DNA of 64,000 nt from Pseudomonas lundensis (GCF_002269125.1 NZ_NQKI01000019.1:25131-89130); one strand, 5' to 3'; positions 53,691 to 63,383 are shown, numbered from the stretch's first letter. Numbers and translations are program-made. The notes: a model not told the origin generated them from the letters alone.

Positions 53691-54641
53691 TTAGCGGGGT
53701 TCGATGCGGACTTTTCCGTTGTCCAGCCACACGGTTTTTACCGGAATCAAGGCAGGCAAGGCCTTGACCAGCGCCAACGGATCCGTGACATCGAGGTTGC
53801 CGGACACTTTGTAGTGCCCGAGCGGGCCGTTAGCCAGTTCGATGACGTCAGGCTGATAGAGGTCCAATTCGTCGATCAGGCTGGCCAACGCACGATTGCG
53901 AAAGGCCAAATGCCCGCTGCGCCAATCGGCGACCTCGCCAGCAGTCAGGGTCTGCTCCGTCAACGCCTGATGCGCGAAGTCGTACGTGGCACGCTGGTCG
54001 GCGCCGAGCAAGGCAGAGTGCGTGCCGTCAGGCGTGAATGCCACTTGGCCGTGGGCGACGCTGACCACCAGTTGGCGAGGGCTGCGGCGCACATCGAAGC
54101 CGGTGCCCACCACGCGGACCCGTGCATCGCCAGCGTGCACCACCAGTGGCTGGTCTTTATTGGCCGCCGCTTCGATGTAGAGCTGGCCGTGCTCCAGAAA
54201 AAGGTCGCGTTGATGCGCACTGAAGTTGATGCGCAGTTGTGTATTGGCGTTCACGTACAGGGTGCTGCCATCGGGCAGCGTCAGGGTTTTTGCGCCTTGG
54301 GCGTGGGTCGTGATGTGTTGCTGGTGCAGCACGACAGGGGTGCCGATATTCAATGCCAGCACGGCGCACAACACGGCGGCTGCAGTGGCCAGCGCAACCG
54401 TCGAGCGACGTTTGATCACAGGTGTGTGCGGGCGCGGCTGTGGTGTGTTCAGGAGGTGCAGTTCGCCCAGGTCTGCCCACAGGGATTCAAATTCGGCATA
54501 TGCCCGGGCATGCGCCGGATCGGCGCGCCAGGCGTCAAATTGCACACGGGTCTGTTCATCGGGTCGGTTGCGATTACGGGTAAACCAGCAGGCGGCTTCA
54601 GCCTCAATGCTGCCGTAGTCGTCCGAATGAATAGGCCTCAT
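53691..54641 (-). CDS. FecR-type anti-sigma factor / signal transducer
   Basis: A 316-residue inner-membrane protein. N-terminal cytosolic sigma-binding part with AEAACWFTRNRNRPDEQTR and the WRADPAHARAYAEFESLW block (DUF4880), a membrane helix (VALATAAAVLCAVLAL near 83-98), a periplasmic FecR domain (LTLPDGSTLYVNANTQLRI), and the C-terminal STN-contact part (LNDEL-like LIDELDLYQPDVIEL). It relays ligand binding from the receptor to the ECF sigma factor. Its ATG overlaps the sigma gene TGA. Confidence 0.92.
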   Translation of the reverse strand: MRPIHSDDYGSIEAEAACWFTRNRNRPDEQTRVQFDAWRADPAHARAYAEFESLWADLGELHLLNTPQPRPHTPVIKRRSTVALATAAAVLCAVLALNIGTPVVLHQQHITTHAQGAKTLTLPDGSTLYVNANTQLRINFSAHQRDLFLEHGQLYIEAAANKDQPLVVHAGDARVRVVGTGFDVRRSPRQLVVSVAHGQVAFTPDGTHSALLGADQRATYDFAHQALTEQTLTAGEVADWRSGHLAFRNRALASLIDELDLYQPDVIELANGPLGHYKVSGNLDVTDPLALVKALPALIPVKTVWLDNGKVRIEPR

Positions 54642-55177
54642 TGTGGCTGCTCCTTGCCGCTGTCCCGGTGTAAATGTTGCTTGCAGTGCAACAACGCAAA
54701 GGCAATGTGCTTTTCCACCATGCTGACCGAAATTCCCATGCGTTGCGCGATCTGCGCCTGACTCAACCCTTCAAAGCGGTGCAGCATAAGGGCTTCACGG
54801 CGCCGAGGCGAGAGCTCTGCGAGCACGGTCTTGAGCTGCTCAAGCCGTTGCAGGCGTTGTGCGGCCAGCATGGGATCATCCCTCTCATCGCTTAAAGGTT
54901 CGTCTTCACGCTCGCCTTGATCCGGATGAACGGATTGGCGAACCTGCTGGCGTCGCCAGTGATCGCGCAGCAGGTTGCGCGCCATCTGAAATAAAAATGC
55001 CCGGGGTTGCTGCACCTTGGCCCGGTCCTGATAGCCCAGCCATTGGGTGAAAACGTCTTGCGTCATGTCAGCTGCATCGCTGGCGTTGTCGGTGCGTTTA
55101 CGCAGGAAATGCAGAATCTGCGTATAGAACTCGCGAAAGGATTCGGCCAACGCGGGGTCGGGTTTTAAGCGAGACAT
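54638..55177 (-). CDS. ECF sigma factor, FecI type
   Basis: A 179-residue iron-starvation sigma factor. Region 2 (FYTQILHFLRKRTDNASDAA, DMTQDVFTQWL) and region 4 (LAELSPRRREALMLHRFEGL, IAQRMGISVSMVEKHI) are clear. It should transcribe the receptor gene together with RNA polymerase once released by FecR. The ATG at 55177 fits family length; a frame to 55207 adds ten residues without a site. A possible Fur site lies upstream. Confidence 0.93.
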   Translation of the reverse strand: MSRLKPDPALAESFREFYTQILHFLRKRTDNASDAADMTQDVFTQWLGYQDRAKVQQPRAFLFQMARNLLRDHWRRQQVRQSVHPDQGEREDEPLSDERDDPMLAAQRLQRLEQLKTVLAELSPRRREALMLHRFEGLSQAQIAQRMGISVSMVEKHIAFALLHCKQHLHRDSGKEQPQ

Positions 55178-55213
55178 GAAAATCCTTGTGGACTCAGCGA
55201 TGCACAATAAGTT

Positions 55214-55237
55214 GCGAATGGTATCGAGAATTATTGT
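55214..55237. promoter_or_regulatory. Possible Fur box before fecI
   Basis: GCGAATGGTATCGAGAATTATTGT is A/T-rich with GAAT/ATT half-sites resembling the 19-bp Fur consensus, at the position expected for an iron-controlled sigma gene (37-60 bp before the ATG). The match is only partial. Confidence 0.35.
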
Positions 55238-55350
55238 CGTTTGTCTCTGTGGACGTTGATCTTTCGCTTTTTCCTACGGATAAATGGCTAATTACTGGGT
55301 GAGCGCTTTACTGAATGTGGAAATCACGATCAGCTTCCAGGAGAAACGCT

Positions 55351-55683
55351 ATGTCGGGTTGGTATGAATTGAGCAAGACCAGCAGTGGGCAGTTCCGATT
55401 CGTATTGAAAGCAGCGAATGCCGAAACCATTTTGGTGAGTGAGCAATACACCACGCACGAGGCGGCGAAAAAGGGCATTGCTTCGGTTCAGGTCAACAGC
55501 CCGCTGGATGAGCGTTACGACAGGAAAGTGGCGAAAGACGGCAAGCCGTATTTCAACCTGAAGGCCGCGAACCACCAGATCATCGGCACCAGTGAGCAAT
55601 ACAACACCGAAGCGGCGCGGGAGAAGGGCATTGCCAGTGTGAAAAACAACGGGCCCACCACGGTGATCAAAGAGAAGCTTTGA
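55351..55683 (+). CDS. YegP family protein (two DUF1508 repeats)
   Basis: A 110-residue protein made of two near-repeats of about 48 residues: WYELSKTSSGQFRFVLKAAN / ILVSEQYTTHEAAKKGIASV and PYFNLKAANHQIIGTSEQYN / EAAREKGIASVKNN. This is the DUF1508 double module of E. coli YegP, a small soluble protein of unknown function. CAGGAG precedes the ATG at 55351; the longer frame from 55315 lacks a site. Confidence 0.92.
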   Translation: MSGWYELSKTSSGQFRFVLKAANAETILVSEQYTTHEAAKKGIASVQVNSPLDERYDRKVAKDGKPYFNLKAANHQIIGTSEQYNTEAAREKGIASVKNNGPTTVIKEKL

Positions 55684-55765
55684 GCCGGGGCCGTTCAAGG
55701 CTCAAGCCGGCTTGCCCGCGCGCTGACGACGCTTGGTCAGCGGGCGGGCATGAGGGGGGAAGGCC

Positions 55766-56803
55766 TTAGCGTTCGACTGGCACCGAGTGGCGGGTGTCAC
55801 CCAGCGGGTGGGTTTTAGCGTTAAAGAAGCGTAATGACGCCTTTTTCTCTGCAAATAGCTGCGTGTAATGGTTTTTCTGAAAGCGGATGAAGGCCTCGCT
55901 GCGCGGGTAAATCGAGATGCAGAGGGTTTTCAACGGCGCCAGGCGCAGGGCGTCAATCAGGTGTTGATCCTGCTCACCCAGGCTATGGCCGAAGATGCAG
56001 AGCGTGTCTTTGTGAGCCATTAACTGTTCATGGCAAAACGACAAGTAATCCGAATACCGGATGGACTTGCGCTTGTCGTCGCTGGTGCCTTCGCTGACAA
56101 ACAGCGGCACGTCATCCAGTGCGCTGATGGAATGATTAATGGCGAAGTTGCTGAGCAGCGCTGCTTCATCACCCACGGATTTGCGCGCCTTGCCTTCCTG
56201 ATTTTTCACCAGGTGCAACGCTCCGTGCAGGTACAGCACACGGGTGGCTTTGCCTTTGGCCGCGCCCAGCGCCAGGTCAAAGGTGGCGCCCGCTGCCTGG
56301 AATAAATCGTTGAAATGCTTGGGTGCCTGCATCACGGCCCAAGGCGCCAGCAAGTCATAGTTGGAGCAATACACCGTGCTGTTTCGGGCCAGTTCTTCCT
56401 GCCAGCACGCCAGCGTGGCGGCGGGCATCAAGCGCCAGGGAATGTGGACATCCTGAGTACTGTTGATCAGGGCTTCTTTGATGGCGTAGTAACGTTTGCG
56501 CGGTGATGCCGAGCTGATAGCCAGCGCCTTGTTGACCTTGCTCGCAGTTTTCAGGGCGCTGAGGACGTGCTCAAAATTGCGCGTGTTCAAAGCATCGAAC
56601 ACGCTGAGTTCCGTCTGGCTCAGGGGCTTTTCGGCCACGCTTTTGGTCTTTTCAAACAGCGAGTCGTAATAAAAGTCATGCCACACAGCCATGCTGGCGC
56701 CATTGCCGAGCAACAAACCGCTGCACGGGGTGCTGGTGCGTAAAGCGTTCCAGTCTTCTAGTTCGGCATCAAATTCCTGGAAGGGGGTCATGGCGTCGGT
56801 CAT
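55766..56803 (-). CDS. DUF4917 protein with SIR2-like motifs
   Basis: A 345-residue cytoplasmic protein. Motifs in order: LLLGNGAS (30-37, nucleotide-loop type), YCSNYDLL (145-152), YLHGALHL (191-198) and IFGHSLGEQDQHLIDAL (270-286). This order (GxGAS, T/SNYD, HG, GxSxxxxD) is that of SIR2-like NAD-binding domains in STAND and anti-phage proteins. The family has no established function. The gene stands alone between yegP-like and adh genes, with normal composition and no partner effector nearby. Confidence 0.82.
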   Translation of the reverse strand: MTDAMTPFQEFDAELEDWNALRTSTPCSGLLLGNGASMAVWHDFYYDSLFEKTKSVAEKPLSQTELSVFDALNTRNFEHVLSALKTASKVNKALAISSASPRKRYYAIKEALINSTQDVHIPWRLMPAATLACWQEELARNSTVYCSNYDLLAPWAVMQAPKHFNDLFQAAGATFDLALGAAKGKATRVLYLHGALHLVKNQEGKARKSVGDEAALLSNFAINHSISALDDVPLFVSEGTSDDKRKSIRYSDYLSFCHEQLMAHKDTLCIFGHSLGEQDQHLIDALRLAPLKTLCISIYPRSEAFIRFQKNHYTQLFAEKKASLRFFNAKTHPLGDTRHSVPVER

Positions 56804-56938
56804 CTCAAAGCGTGGGCGGTGCAGGACTTTATCACGACCCAGTATTGAGCCAGATCAACATCCTGATGCGCAGATGAGTTGAAGCTATGCTCATTGACTT
56901 CATCAGCGTCGCGGGTGCGCCCGCAAAGAGGACTCGCC

Positions 56939-58087
56939 ATGACCAGTACCTTTTTTATCCCGGCCGTGAACATCATGGGCAACGGTTGTCTGGATGAAGC
57001 CATGACTGCCATTCGCAACTATGGGTTTCGCAACGCGTTGATCGTGACCGACGCCGGGCTGGCCAAGGCAGGCGTGGCGGCCATGATTGCCGAAAAACTG
57101 GCCGCGCAGGACATCAATTCGGTGGTGTTCGACGGCGCCAAACCCAACCCGAGCATCGCCAATGTGGAAGCCGGTCTGGCCGTGCTCAAGCAGCATCAAT
57201 GTGATTTCGTACTGTCACTGGGCGGCGGTTCGCCCCACGACTGCGCCAAGGGCATTGCGCTGTGCGCCACCAATGGCGGGCATATTCGTGATTACGAAGG
57301 CGTAGACCGCTCGGCCAAGCCGCAATTGCCACTGGTGGCCATCAACACCACCGCGGGCACGGCCAGTGAGATGACGCGTTTTTGCATCATTACCGATGAA
57401 GAGCGTCACGTAAAAATGGCCATCGTCGACCGCAACGTGACGCCGCTGCTGTCGGTCAATGACCCGGCGTTGATGGTGGCCATGCCTAAAGGCCTGACCG
57501 CAGCCACTGGCATGGATGCGTTGACCCATGCCATTGAGGCGTATGTGTCCACAGCGGCCAACCCGATTACCGATGCCTGTGCGATCAAAGCAATGGAGCT
57601 GATCAGCCACAACCTGCGTCAGGCGGTACAAAACGGCAAAGACCTGACCGCGCGCGAGAACATGGCCTACGCGCAATTTCTGGCTGGCATGGCGTTCAAC
57701 AACGCCTCGCTTGGGTTTGTGCATGCGATGGCTCACCAATTGGGCGGTTTCTATGACTTGCCCCATGGTGTTTGTAACGCGGTGCTGTTGCCCCACGTGC
57801 AGACCTTCAATGCCAGCGTGTGCGCCTCGCGCCTGACTGACGTGGCCCATGCGCTGGGCGCGGATATCCGCGGTTTGAGCCCGGAAGAGGGTGCTCAGGC
57901 GGCGATTGCGGCGATACGTACGCTGGCCAAGGATGTCGAGATCCCGGCAGGTCTGCGGGACTTGGGCGCCAAGCTGGATGACATCCCGATTCTGGCGACC
58001 AACGCATTGAAAGATGCCTGTGGTCTGACCAACCCGCGCAAGGCCGATCAGGCGCAGATTGAAGAGATCTTTCGAAACGCGTTTTGA
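56939..58087 (+). CDS. Iron-containing alcohol dehydrogenase (group III, YiaY-like)
   Basis: A 382-residue NAD(P)-dependent alcohol dehydrogenase. The cofactor motif [16 protein letters not shown] is at about 94-109. The Fe ligands are in [12 protein letters not shown] (Asp, His) and [19 protein letters not shown] (two His). It is close to YiaY, FucO and Pseudomonas ErcA-type enzymes; the alcohol used is unknown. AGAGGACTCGCC before the ATG at 56939 sets the start. Confidence 0.92.
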   Translation: MTSTFFIPAVNIMGNGCLDEAMTAIRNYGFRNALIVTDAGLAKAGVAAMIAEKLAAQDINSVVFDGAKPNPSIANVEAGLAVLKQHQCDFVLSLGGGSPHDCAKGIALCATNGGHIRDYEGVDRSAKPQLPLVAINTTAGTASEMTRFCIITDEERHVKMAIVDRNVTPLLSVNDPALMVAMPKGLTAATGMDALTHAIEAYVSTAANPITDACAIKAMELISHNLRQAVQNGKDLTARENMAYAQFLAGMAFNNASLGFVHAMAHQLGGFYDLPHGVCNAVLLPHVQTFNASVCASRLTDVAHALGADIRGLSPEEGAQAAIAAIRTLAKDVEIPAGLRDLGAKLDDIPILATNALKDACGLTNPRKADQAQIEEIFRNAF

Positions 58088-58118
58088 GTCAGGCCAGAGG
58101 CTTTCAAATCTCGCGCAT

Positions 58119-58150
58119 AAAAAAACGGCCGGTTTAACCCGGCCGTTTTT
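58119..58150. terminator. Bidirectional terminator between adh and fumarase genes
   Basis: Stem AAAAACGGCCGG / CCGGCCGTTTTT with a short TTTAAC loop, serving both convergent genes. Confidence 0.92.
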
Positions 58151-58169
58151 GTGCCTGACTTAAAAGTGC

Positions 58170-59693
58170 TTACTGCACTTCTACCGCGAGGCTTTCACTG
58201 ATTTTCTTTTGCCAGATCGCCGGGCCAGTGATGTGCACCGACTCGCCTTTACTGTCGACAGCCACGGTCACTGGCATGTCTTTCACGTCGAACTCGTAGA
58301 TCGCTTCCATGCCCAGTTCGGCAAAGGCAACCACGCGTGACTTCTTGATTGCCTGGGCAACCAGGTAAGCCGCGCCGCCTACCGCCATCAGGTACACGGC
58401 TTTGTGTTCTTTGATCGCTTCAATGGCGGTCGGGCCACGCTCGGATTTGCCGATCATGCCCAGCAGGCCGGTCTGATCGAGGATCTGGCGTGTGAACTTG
58501 TCCATCCGCGTTGCGGTGGTCGGACCCGCTGGACCCACCACTTCGTCGCCCACTGGATCAACCGGGCCCACGTAGTAGATGAAGCGTCCCTTGAGGTCGA
58601 CCGGCAAGGTTTCACCCTTGTTCAGCATTTCAACCATGCGCTTGTGCGCAGCGTCACGACCGGTGAGCATTTTGCCGTTCAGCAGGACGGTTTCGCCCGG
58701 CTTCCAGCTCTGCACGTCTTCCGGGGTCAGGGTGTCGAGATTGACGCGACGGGCCGACGGGCCAGCTTCCCAGACGATTTCCGGGTAGGCGTCCAGAGGT
58801 GGCGCTTCCAGCGCTGCAGGGCCGGAGCCGTCCAGCACGAAGTGGGCGTGACGGGTGGCAGCACAGTTCGGGATCATGCACACCGGCAGCGAAGCGGCGT
58901 GGGTCGGGTAGTCCATGATTTTTACGTCGAGCACGGTGGTCAGGCCGCCAAGGCCTTGAGCGCCGATGCCCAATTGGTTGACCTTTTCGAACAGCTCCAG
59001 ACGCATCTCTTCGATACGGTTGGACGGGCCGCGCTTGATCAGCTCGTGAATGTCGATGGATTCCATCAACACTTCTTTGGCCATGACGGCCGCTTTTTCA
59101 GCCGTGCCGCCGATGCCGATGCCCAGCATGCCCGGTGGGCACCAGCCAGCGCCCATGGTCGGAACGGTTTTGAGTACCCAGTCTACGATCGAGTCGGACG
59201 GGTTGAGCATGGCCATTTTCGACTTGTTCTCGGAACCGCCGCCTTTGGCCGCTACGTCCACTTCCACGGTATTGCCCGGGACGATGGAGTAGTGGATGAC
59301 CGCAGGGGTGTTGTCCTTGGTGTTGCGGCGGGCACCGGCCGGGTCGGCCAGGATCGAAGCACGCAGGACGTTTTCCGGCAGGTTGTAAGCGCGACGCACG
59401 CCTTCGTTGATCATGTCGTCCAGGCCCATGGTGGCGCCATCCCAGCGCACGTCCATGCCCACGCGTACGAACACGGTGACGATGCCGGTGTCCTGGCAGA
59501 TCGGGCGGTGGCCGGTGGCACACATGCGCGAATTGATCAGGATTTGTGCCATCGAGTCACGGGCCGCTGGCGATTCTTCGCGCAGGTAAGCCTCGTGCAT
59601 GGCCTGGATGAAGTCCACGGGGTGGTAGTAGGAAATGAATTGCAGGGCGTCAGCAACGCTCTGAATCAGGTCGTCTTGCTTGATCACGGTCAT
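58170..59693 (-). CDS. fumA: Class I fumarate hydratase (4Fe-4S)
   Basis: Converts fumarate and L-malate in the citric acid cycle using an oxygen-sensitive 4Fe-4S cluster. The 507-residue protein joins the alpha part (CATGHRPICQDTGIVTVFV near 67-85 with a cluster cysteine, WCPPGMLGIGIGG, CMIPNCAATRHAHF with another cysteine) and the beta part (YVGPVDPVGDEVVGPAGPTT, MDKFTRQILDQTGLLGMIGK). GAGGAGC before 59693 supports this start. It begins the conserved fumarase-to-pykA neighbourhood. Confidence 0.95.
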   Translation of the reverse strand: MTVIKQDDLIQSVADALQFISYYHPVDFIQAMHEAYLREESPAARDSMAQILINSRMCATGHRPICQDTGIVTVFVRVGMDVRWDGATMGLDDMINEGVRRAYNLPENVLRASILADPAGARRNTKDNTPAVIHYSIVPGNTVEVDVAAKGGGSENKSKMAMLNPSDSIVDWVLKTVPTMGAGWCPPGMLGIGIGGTAEKAAVMAKEVLMESIDIHELIKRGPSNRIEEMRLELFEKVNQLGIGAQGLGGLTTVLDVKIMDYPTHAASLPVCMIPNCAATRHAHFVLDGSGPAALEAPPLDAYPEIVWEAGPSARRVNLDTLTPEDVQSWKPGETVLLNGKMLTGRDAAHKRMVEMLNKGETLPVDLKGRFIYYVGPVDPVGDEVVGPAGPTTATRMDKFTRQILDQTGLLGMIGKSERGPTAIEAIKEHKAVYLMAVGGAAYLVAQAIKKSRVVAFAELGMEAIYEFDVKDMPVTVAVDSKGESVHITGPAIWQKKISESLAVEVQ

Positions 59694-60006
59694 GGGTCGC
59701 GCTCCTCTATAAGACGGGAACATTCAATAAGGTGTTTGCGACCTGGGTGCTTCGGTCTGTCGTAAACATCTTTGCAGGGATGCACCGGGCACGCATGACC
59801 GGCACAAAAAAGGCGCGGCAGTATAACCCGGCCCTCTCTTTGATACACCTGAGCAGGCAAAACTTGTAGTCGCTGCCCAAGACTGCGATAAGGGCCTGCG
59901 GAGCCTGCATTTCCTATCAATTGCGCGGGTTTGCGGGCATAGGGGGCCGCGCGGCCTTCACAACCCGGTAGCGTCTATAAGACTAATTGCCCACAGGAGC
60001 CCCGAA

Positions 60007-60945
60007 GTGCCCGAGTTACACGTCGCCGATCAGTGCTGGCCAGTTACCGTCGGCAGCAATTTGCTCGACAGCCTGAATCAGGCCGGGGTGCGCGTGCCCT
60101 ACAGTTGCCGCGCGGGCAGTTGCCATGCGTGTCTGGTGCGTTGCGTGCAGGGCGAGCCGCTGGACTTGAAGCCGGATGCCTTGACCCGCACTCAGCGCGA
60201 ACAAGGCTGGCGTCTGGCTTGTCAGTGTCAGGTGGCTGGGGATTTGCAGGTTGAAGCGTTTGATCCGATGCGCGATGGCGTGCCAGCCACAGTGGCAGCG
60301 CTTGACTGGTTAAGTCCGACGCTGTTGCGGCTTCGGCTCGTGCCCGAGCGCCCGCTGCGCTATCGCGCCGGGCAGCATCTGGTGCTGTGGACAGCCGACG
60401 GGGTGGCGCGGCCTTACTCATTGGCCAGTTTGCCGGGAGAAGACCCGTTTCTTGAGTTTCATCTCGATTGCACCCGGCCCGGTGCCTTTATCAGCGCAGC
60501 GTGTCAGTTCAAGGTGGGGGATGCCTTGCGGTTGGGCGAGTTGCGCGGCGGCGCGCTGCATTACGACCCGGACTGGCAGGAGCTGTCGCTGTGGTTACTG
60601 GCGGCGGGTAGCGGGCTGGGCCCGTTATACGGCGTATTACGTGAAGCCTTGCGCCACGCCCACCACGGGCCGATTCGCGTGGTGCATGTGGCCCGTGATG
60701 AGGCCGGGCATTACCTTAAGGCCGAATTGGATCAATTGGCGCAAGTGCATCCTCAACTGCTGGTCGAGTACGTACAGAAAGATGAATTGGCGGATTTTCT
60801 AGTCCGGATGCGCCTTGTTTCACGTCAGACGCGTGCCCTAGTCTGTGGGCACCCTGACACGGTGGAGGCGTTTGCCAAACGGTTGTTCCTGGCAGGGTTG
60901 TCGCGCAATCAACTGCTGGCGGATGCTTTTTTAAGTCGGGGTTGA
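60007..60945 (+). CDS. 2Fe-2S ferredoxin / FAD-NAD(P)H oxidoreductase
   Basis: A 312-residue electron-transfer protein. The N-terminal plant-type 2Fe-2S domain has CRAGSCHACLVRC (C34, C39, C42) and a fourth cysteine in LACQC (C72/C74). An FAD domain follows (RYRAGQHLVLW, RPYSLASLPGED), then an NAD domain (WLLAAGSGLGPLYGVL, LVCGHPDTVE). The layout is that of reductase components of oxygenases or ferredoxin reductases; no partner oxygenase is adjacent. The start is GTG, with CAGGAG upstream. The homologous P. aeruginosa locus has the same neighbour order. Confidence 0.9.
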   Translation: MPELHVADQCWPVTVGSNLLDSLNQAGVRVPYSCRAGSCHACLVRCVQGEPLDLKPDALTRTQREQGWRLACQCQVAGDLQVEAFDPMRDGVPATVAALDWLSPTLLRLRLVPERPLRYRAGQHLVLWTADGVARPYSLASLPGEDPFLEFHLDCTRPGAFISAACQFKVGDALRLGELRGGALHYDPDWQELSLWLLAAGSGLGPLYGVLREALRHAHHGPIRVVHVARDEAGHYLKAELDQLAQVHPQLLVEYVQKDELADFLVRMRLVSRQTRALVCGHPDTVEAFAKRLFLAGLSRNQLLADAFLSRG

Positions 60946-60975
60946 GCGCTGTCTTTCCACACGTTGAGCGTGCCC

Positions 60976-61714
60976 ATGACTCAAGCCATTGTTATTGAAC
61001 GTGACGGTGCGGTGTTGACCTTGCGCCTGAACCGCCCCGAGAAGAAAAACGCCCTGACCCGCGACATGTACAGTTGCTTGGCCACCGCACTGCAACAGGC
61101 GGATGCAGATGCATCAGTGCATGCCATCGTGTTGTGCGGCAGCGCGCAGTGTTTCACCAGCGGTAATGACATTGTCGACTTTCTTGAAGTCCCGCCCGGT
61201 GTTTGGTTTCATGCGCAGCCTGCTGGCCTGTCGTAAGCCGGTGGTGGCAGCGGTCGCTGGCGCTGCGGTGGGCATTGGCACCACGCTGTTGCTGCATTGC
61301 GACCTGGTGTATGTGACCGGCGATGCCCGCCTGCGCATGCCGTTTGTCAACTTGGGCCTGAGCCCGGAATTCGGTTCGAGCCTGCTGTTGCCGCAACGAC
61401 TGGGGCAGGTGAGGGCCGCCCGGCTGTTGTTGTTGGGTGAGGGATTCAGTGGTGAGCAGGCGACGTCCTGGGGGTTGGCCAATGCGGCACTGGAAGACGG
61501 GGAGGCGGTGCTGCGCGAAGCTCATGCGGCGGCACATCGTCTGGCGGCGCTGGCCCCGGCGGCGGTGCAGGACAGCAAGCGGCTAATCAGGGCTCCGGGG
61601 CGTGAGCAGTTGCAGCGGGTGATTGAAGAAGAAAGCTGGCTGTTTATTCAGCGCTTGAATTCGCCTGAGGCGTTGGCGGCGTTATCCGGATTTATCAACA
61701 AAACCGCTCCCTGA
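60976..61714 (+). pseudogene. Enoyl-CoA hydratase/isomerase, frameshifted
   Basis: The crotonase fold is split over two frames. Frame 1 (from ATG 60976) gives residues up to TSGNDIVDFLEVPP, then runs on to an early stop at 61236. The frame at +1 resumes the family sequence with VFGFMRSLLACRKPVVAAVA and GAAVGIGTTLLLHCDLVY through to SGFINKTAP (stop 61714). A linker of roughly four residues seems to be lost at about 61193-61202, which points to a small deletion (3n+2 bases) and not a single-base error. The rest shows no decay. Either recent inactivation or an assembly error. Confidence 0.8.
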
Positions 61715-61716
61715 TG

Positions 61717-61750
61717 CAAAAAGCCCCGCCGGATTGCTCGGGCGGGGCTT
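61717..61750. terminator. Bidirectional terminator before pykA end
   Basis: Stem AAGCCCCGCC / GGCGGGGCTT with an A run and a T run on either side, between the hydratase pseudogene and pykA, which converge. Confidence 0.9.
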
Positions 61751-61771
61751 CGGGTTCGGGCCGGTTAAGGC

Positions 61772-63223
61772 TTAAACCATTTTGTCGCCGACATGCAGGA
61801 TCTTCATGCCGTTGGTGCCACCGATGGTGTGGTAGCTGTCGCCTTTGGTCAGGATGACCCAGTCGCCTTTCTCGACAACGCCGCGCTTGAGCAGCTCGTC
61901 AATGGCAGCCTGGCTGACCTGTTCTGGCGGCAACGATGCCGGGTCGAACGGTACGGTGTAGACGCCACGGAACATGGCAGCACGGGCCTGGGTTTCGCGG
62001 TGCGGGGAGAACGCGTAGATCGGCACCGACGAGCGGATACGCGACATGATCAGTGGCGTGTAACCACTCTCGGTCAGGGCGATGATCGCCTTGACGCCCG
62101 GGAAGTGGTTAGCGGTGTACATGGCCGCCAGTGCGATGCTCTGGTCACAGCTTTCGAAGGTTTTACCGATGCGGTGGCTGGAGGTCTTGCTGGTCGGGTG
62201 CTTTTCAGCGCCGACACAAATGCGCGCCATGGCTTGCACGGCTTCCAGTGGATAGGCGCCGGCAGCACTTTCAGCCGAGAGCATCACGGCGTCGGTGTAG
62301 TCGAGCACGGCGTTGGCCACGTCGGACACTTCAGCACGGGTTGGCATCGGGTTCTGAATCATCGACTCCATCATCTGGGTCGCAACAATCACAGCCTTGT
62401 TGTGGCGGCGTGCGTGCAGAATGATTTTCTTCTGGATGCCTACCAGCTCGGCGTCACCGATCTCGACGCCCAGGTCGCCACGGGCAACCATCACCGCGTC
62501 GCTGGCCTTGATCAGGCCGTCGAGGGTTTCGTCGTCAGCCACGGCTTCGGCACGTTCGATCTTGGCCACCAGCCAGGCAGTACCGCCTGCTTCGTCGCGC
62601 AGTTGACGGGCGTATTCCATGTCGGCCGCATCACGCGGGAACGAAACGGCCAGGTAGTCGACCTGCATCTCGGCTGCGAGCTTGATGTCTGCCTTGTCTT
62701 TTTCGGTCAGCGCCGGAGCTGTCAGGCCGCCACCGCGACGGTTGATGCCTTTATGGTCAGAAAGCGGGCCGCCGATCAGCACGGTGCAGTGCAGGGCGTC
62801 ATCGGTGGCGGTGTCGACACGCATGACCACGCGGCCATCGTCGAGCAGCAGTTCGTCGCCCACGCCGCAATCCTTGACCAGATCCGGGTAGTCGATGCCG
62901 ACGATTTCTTGAGTGCCTTCCGTCAGCGGGTGGCTGGTGGAGAACGTGAAACGATCACCGATCTTCAGTTCGATGCGTTTGTTGGCGAATTTGGCGATAC
63001 GAATTTTCGGGCCTTGCAGGTCACCCAGCAGGGCAACGAAGCGGCCATGCTTGGCGGCGATGTCACGTACCAGCTTGGCGCGGGCCTTGTGCTCATCGGG
63101 CGTGCCGTGGGAAAAGTTCAGACGGGCAACGTCCAGGCCAGCCAGGATCAGCTGCTCCAGCATTTCCGGTGAGTTACTGGCAGGGCCAAGGGTGGCAACG
63201 ATTTTGGTTCGACGAACGGACAT
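61772..63223 (-). CDS. pykA: Pyruvate kinase
   Basis: Transfers phosphate from phosphoenolpyruvate to ADP. The 483-residue protein begins MSVRRTKIVATLGPASNSPE, and shows RLNFSHG, LGDLQGPKIRI, the metal and catalytic part WLVAKIERAEAV, MVARGDLGVEIG, and ATQMMESMIQNPMPTRAE, then the C-terminal regulatory domain. Length and neighbours match PykA of P. aeruginosa more than PykF. The start at 63223 fits the family N-terminus. Confidence 0.96.
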   Translation of the reverse strand: MSVRRTKIVATLGPASNSPEMLEQLILAGLDVARLNFSHGTPDEHKARAKLVRDIAAKHGRFVALLGDLQGPKIRIAKFANKRIELKIGDRFTFSTSHPLTEGTQEIVGIDYPDLVKDCGVGDELLLDDGRVVMRVDTATDDALHCTVLIGGPLSDHKGINRRGGGLTAPALTEKDKADIKLAAEMQVDYLAVSFPRDAADMEYARQLRDEAGGTAWLVAKIERAEAVADDETLDGLIKASDAVMVARGDLGVEIGDAELVGIQKKIILHARRHNKAVIVATQMMESMIQNPMPTRAEVSDVANAVLDYTDAVMLSAESAAGAYPLEAVQAMARICVGAEKHPTSKTSSHRIGKTFESCDQSIALAAMYTANHFPGVKAIIALTESGYTPLIMSRIRSSVPIYAFSPHRETQARAAMFRGVYTVPFDPASLPPEQVSQAAIDELLKRGVVEKGDWVILTKGDSYHTIGGTNGMKILHVGDKMV

Positions 63224-63383
63224 GCAAAGACTCCTGAGTTCAAGCGCTGCCAAAGGCTACTATGGTCTCAAGTTGTAGTCATTGTTCCTCTGCACTACTT
63301 TCGACTTAAGTTGTGGTGCATACGGTCATTGGTTGAAGAATTCGCTCGCCGGGTCGATACCCTGCCGAGAACAGGAGATACCC

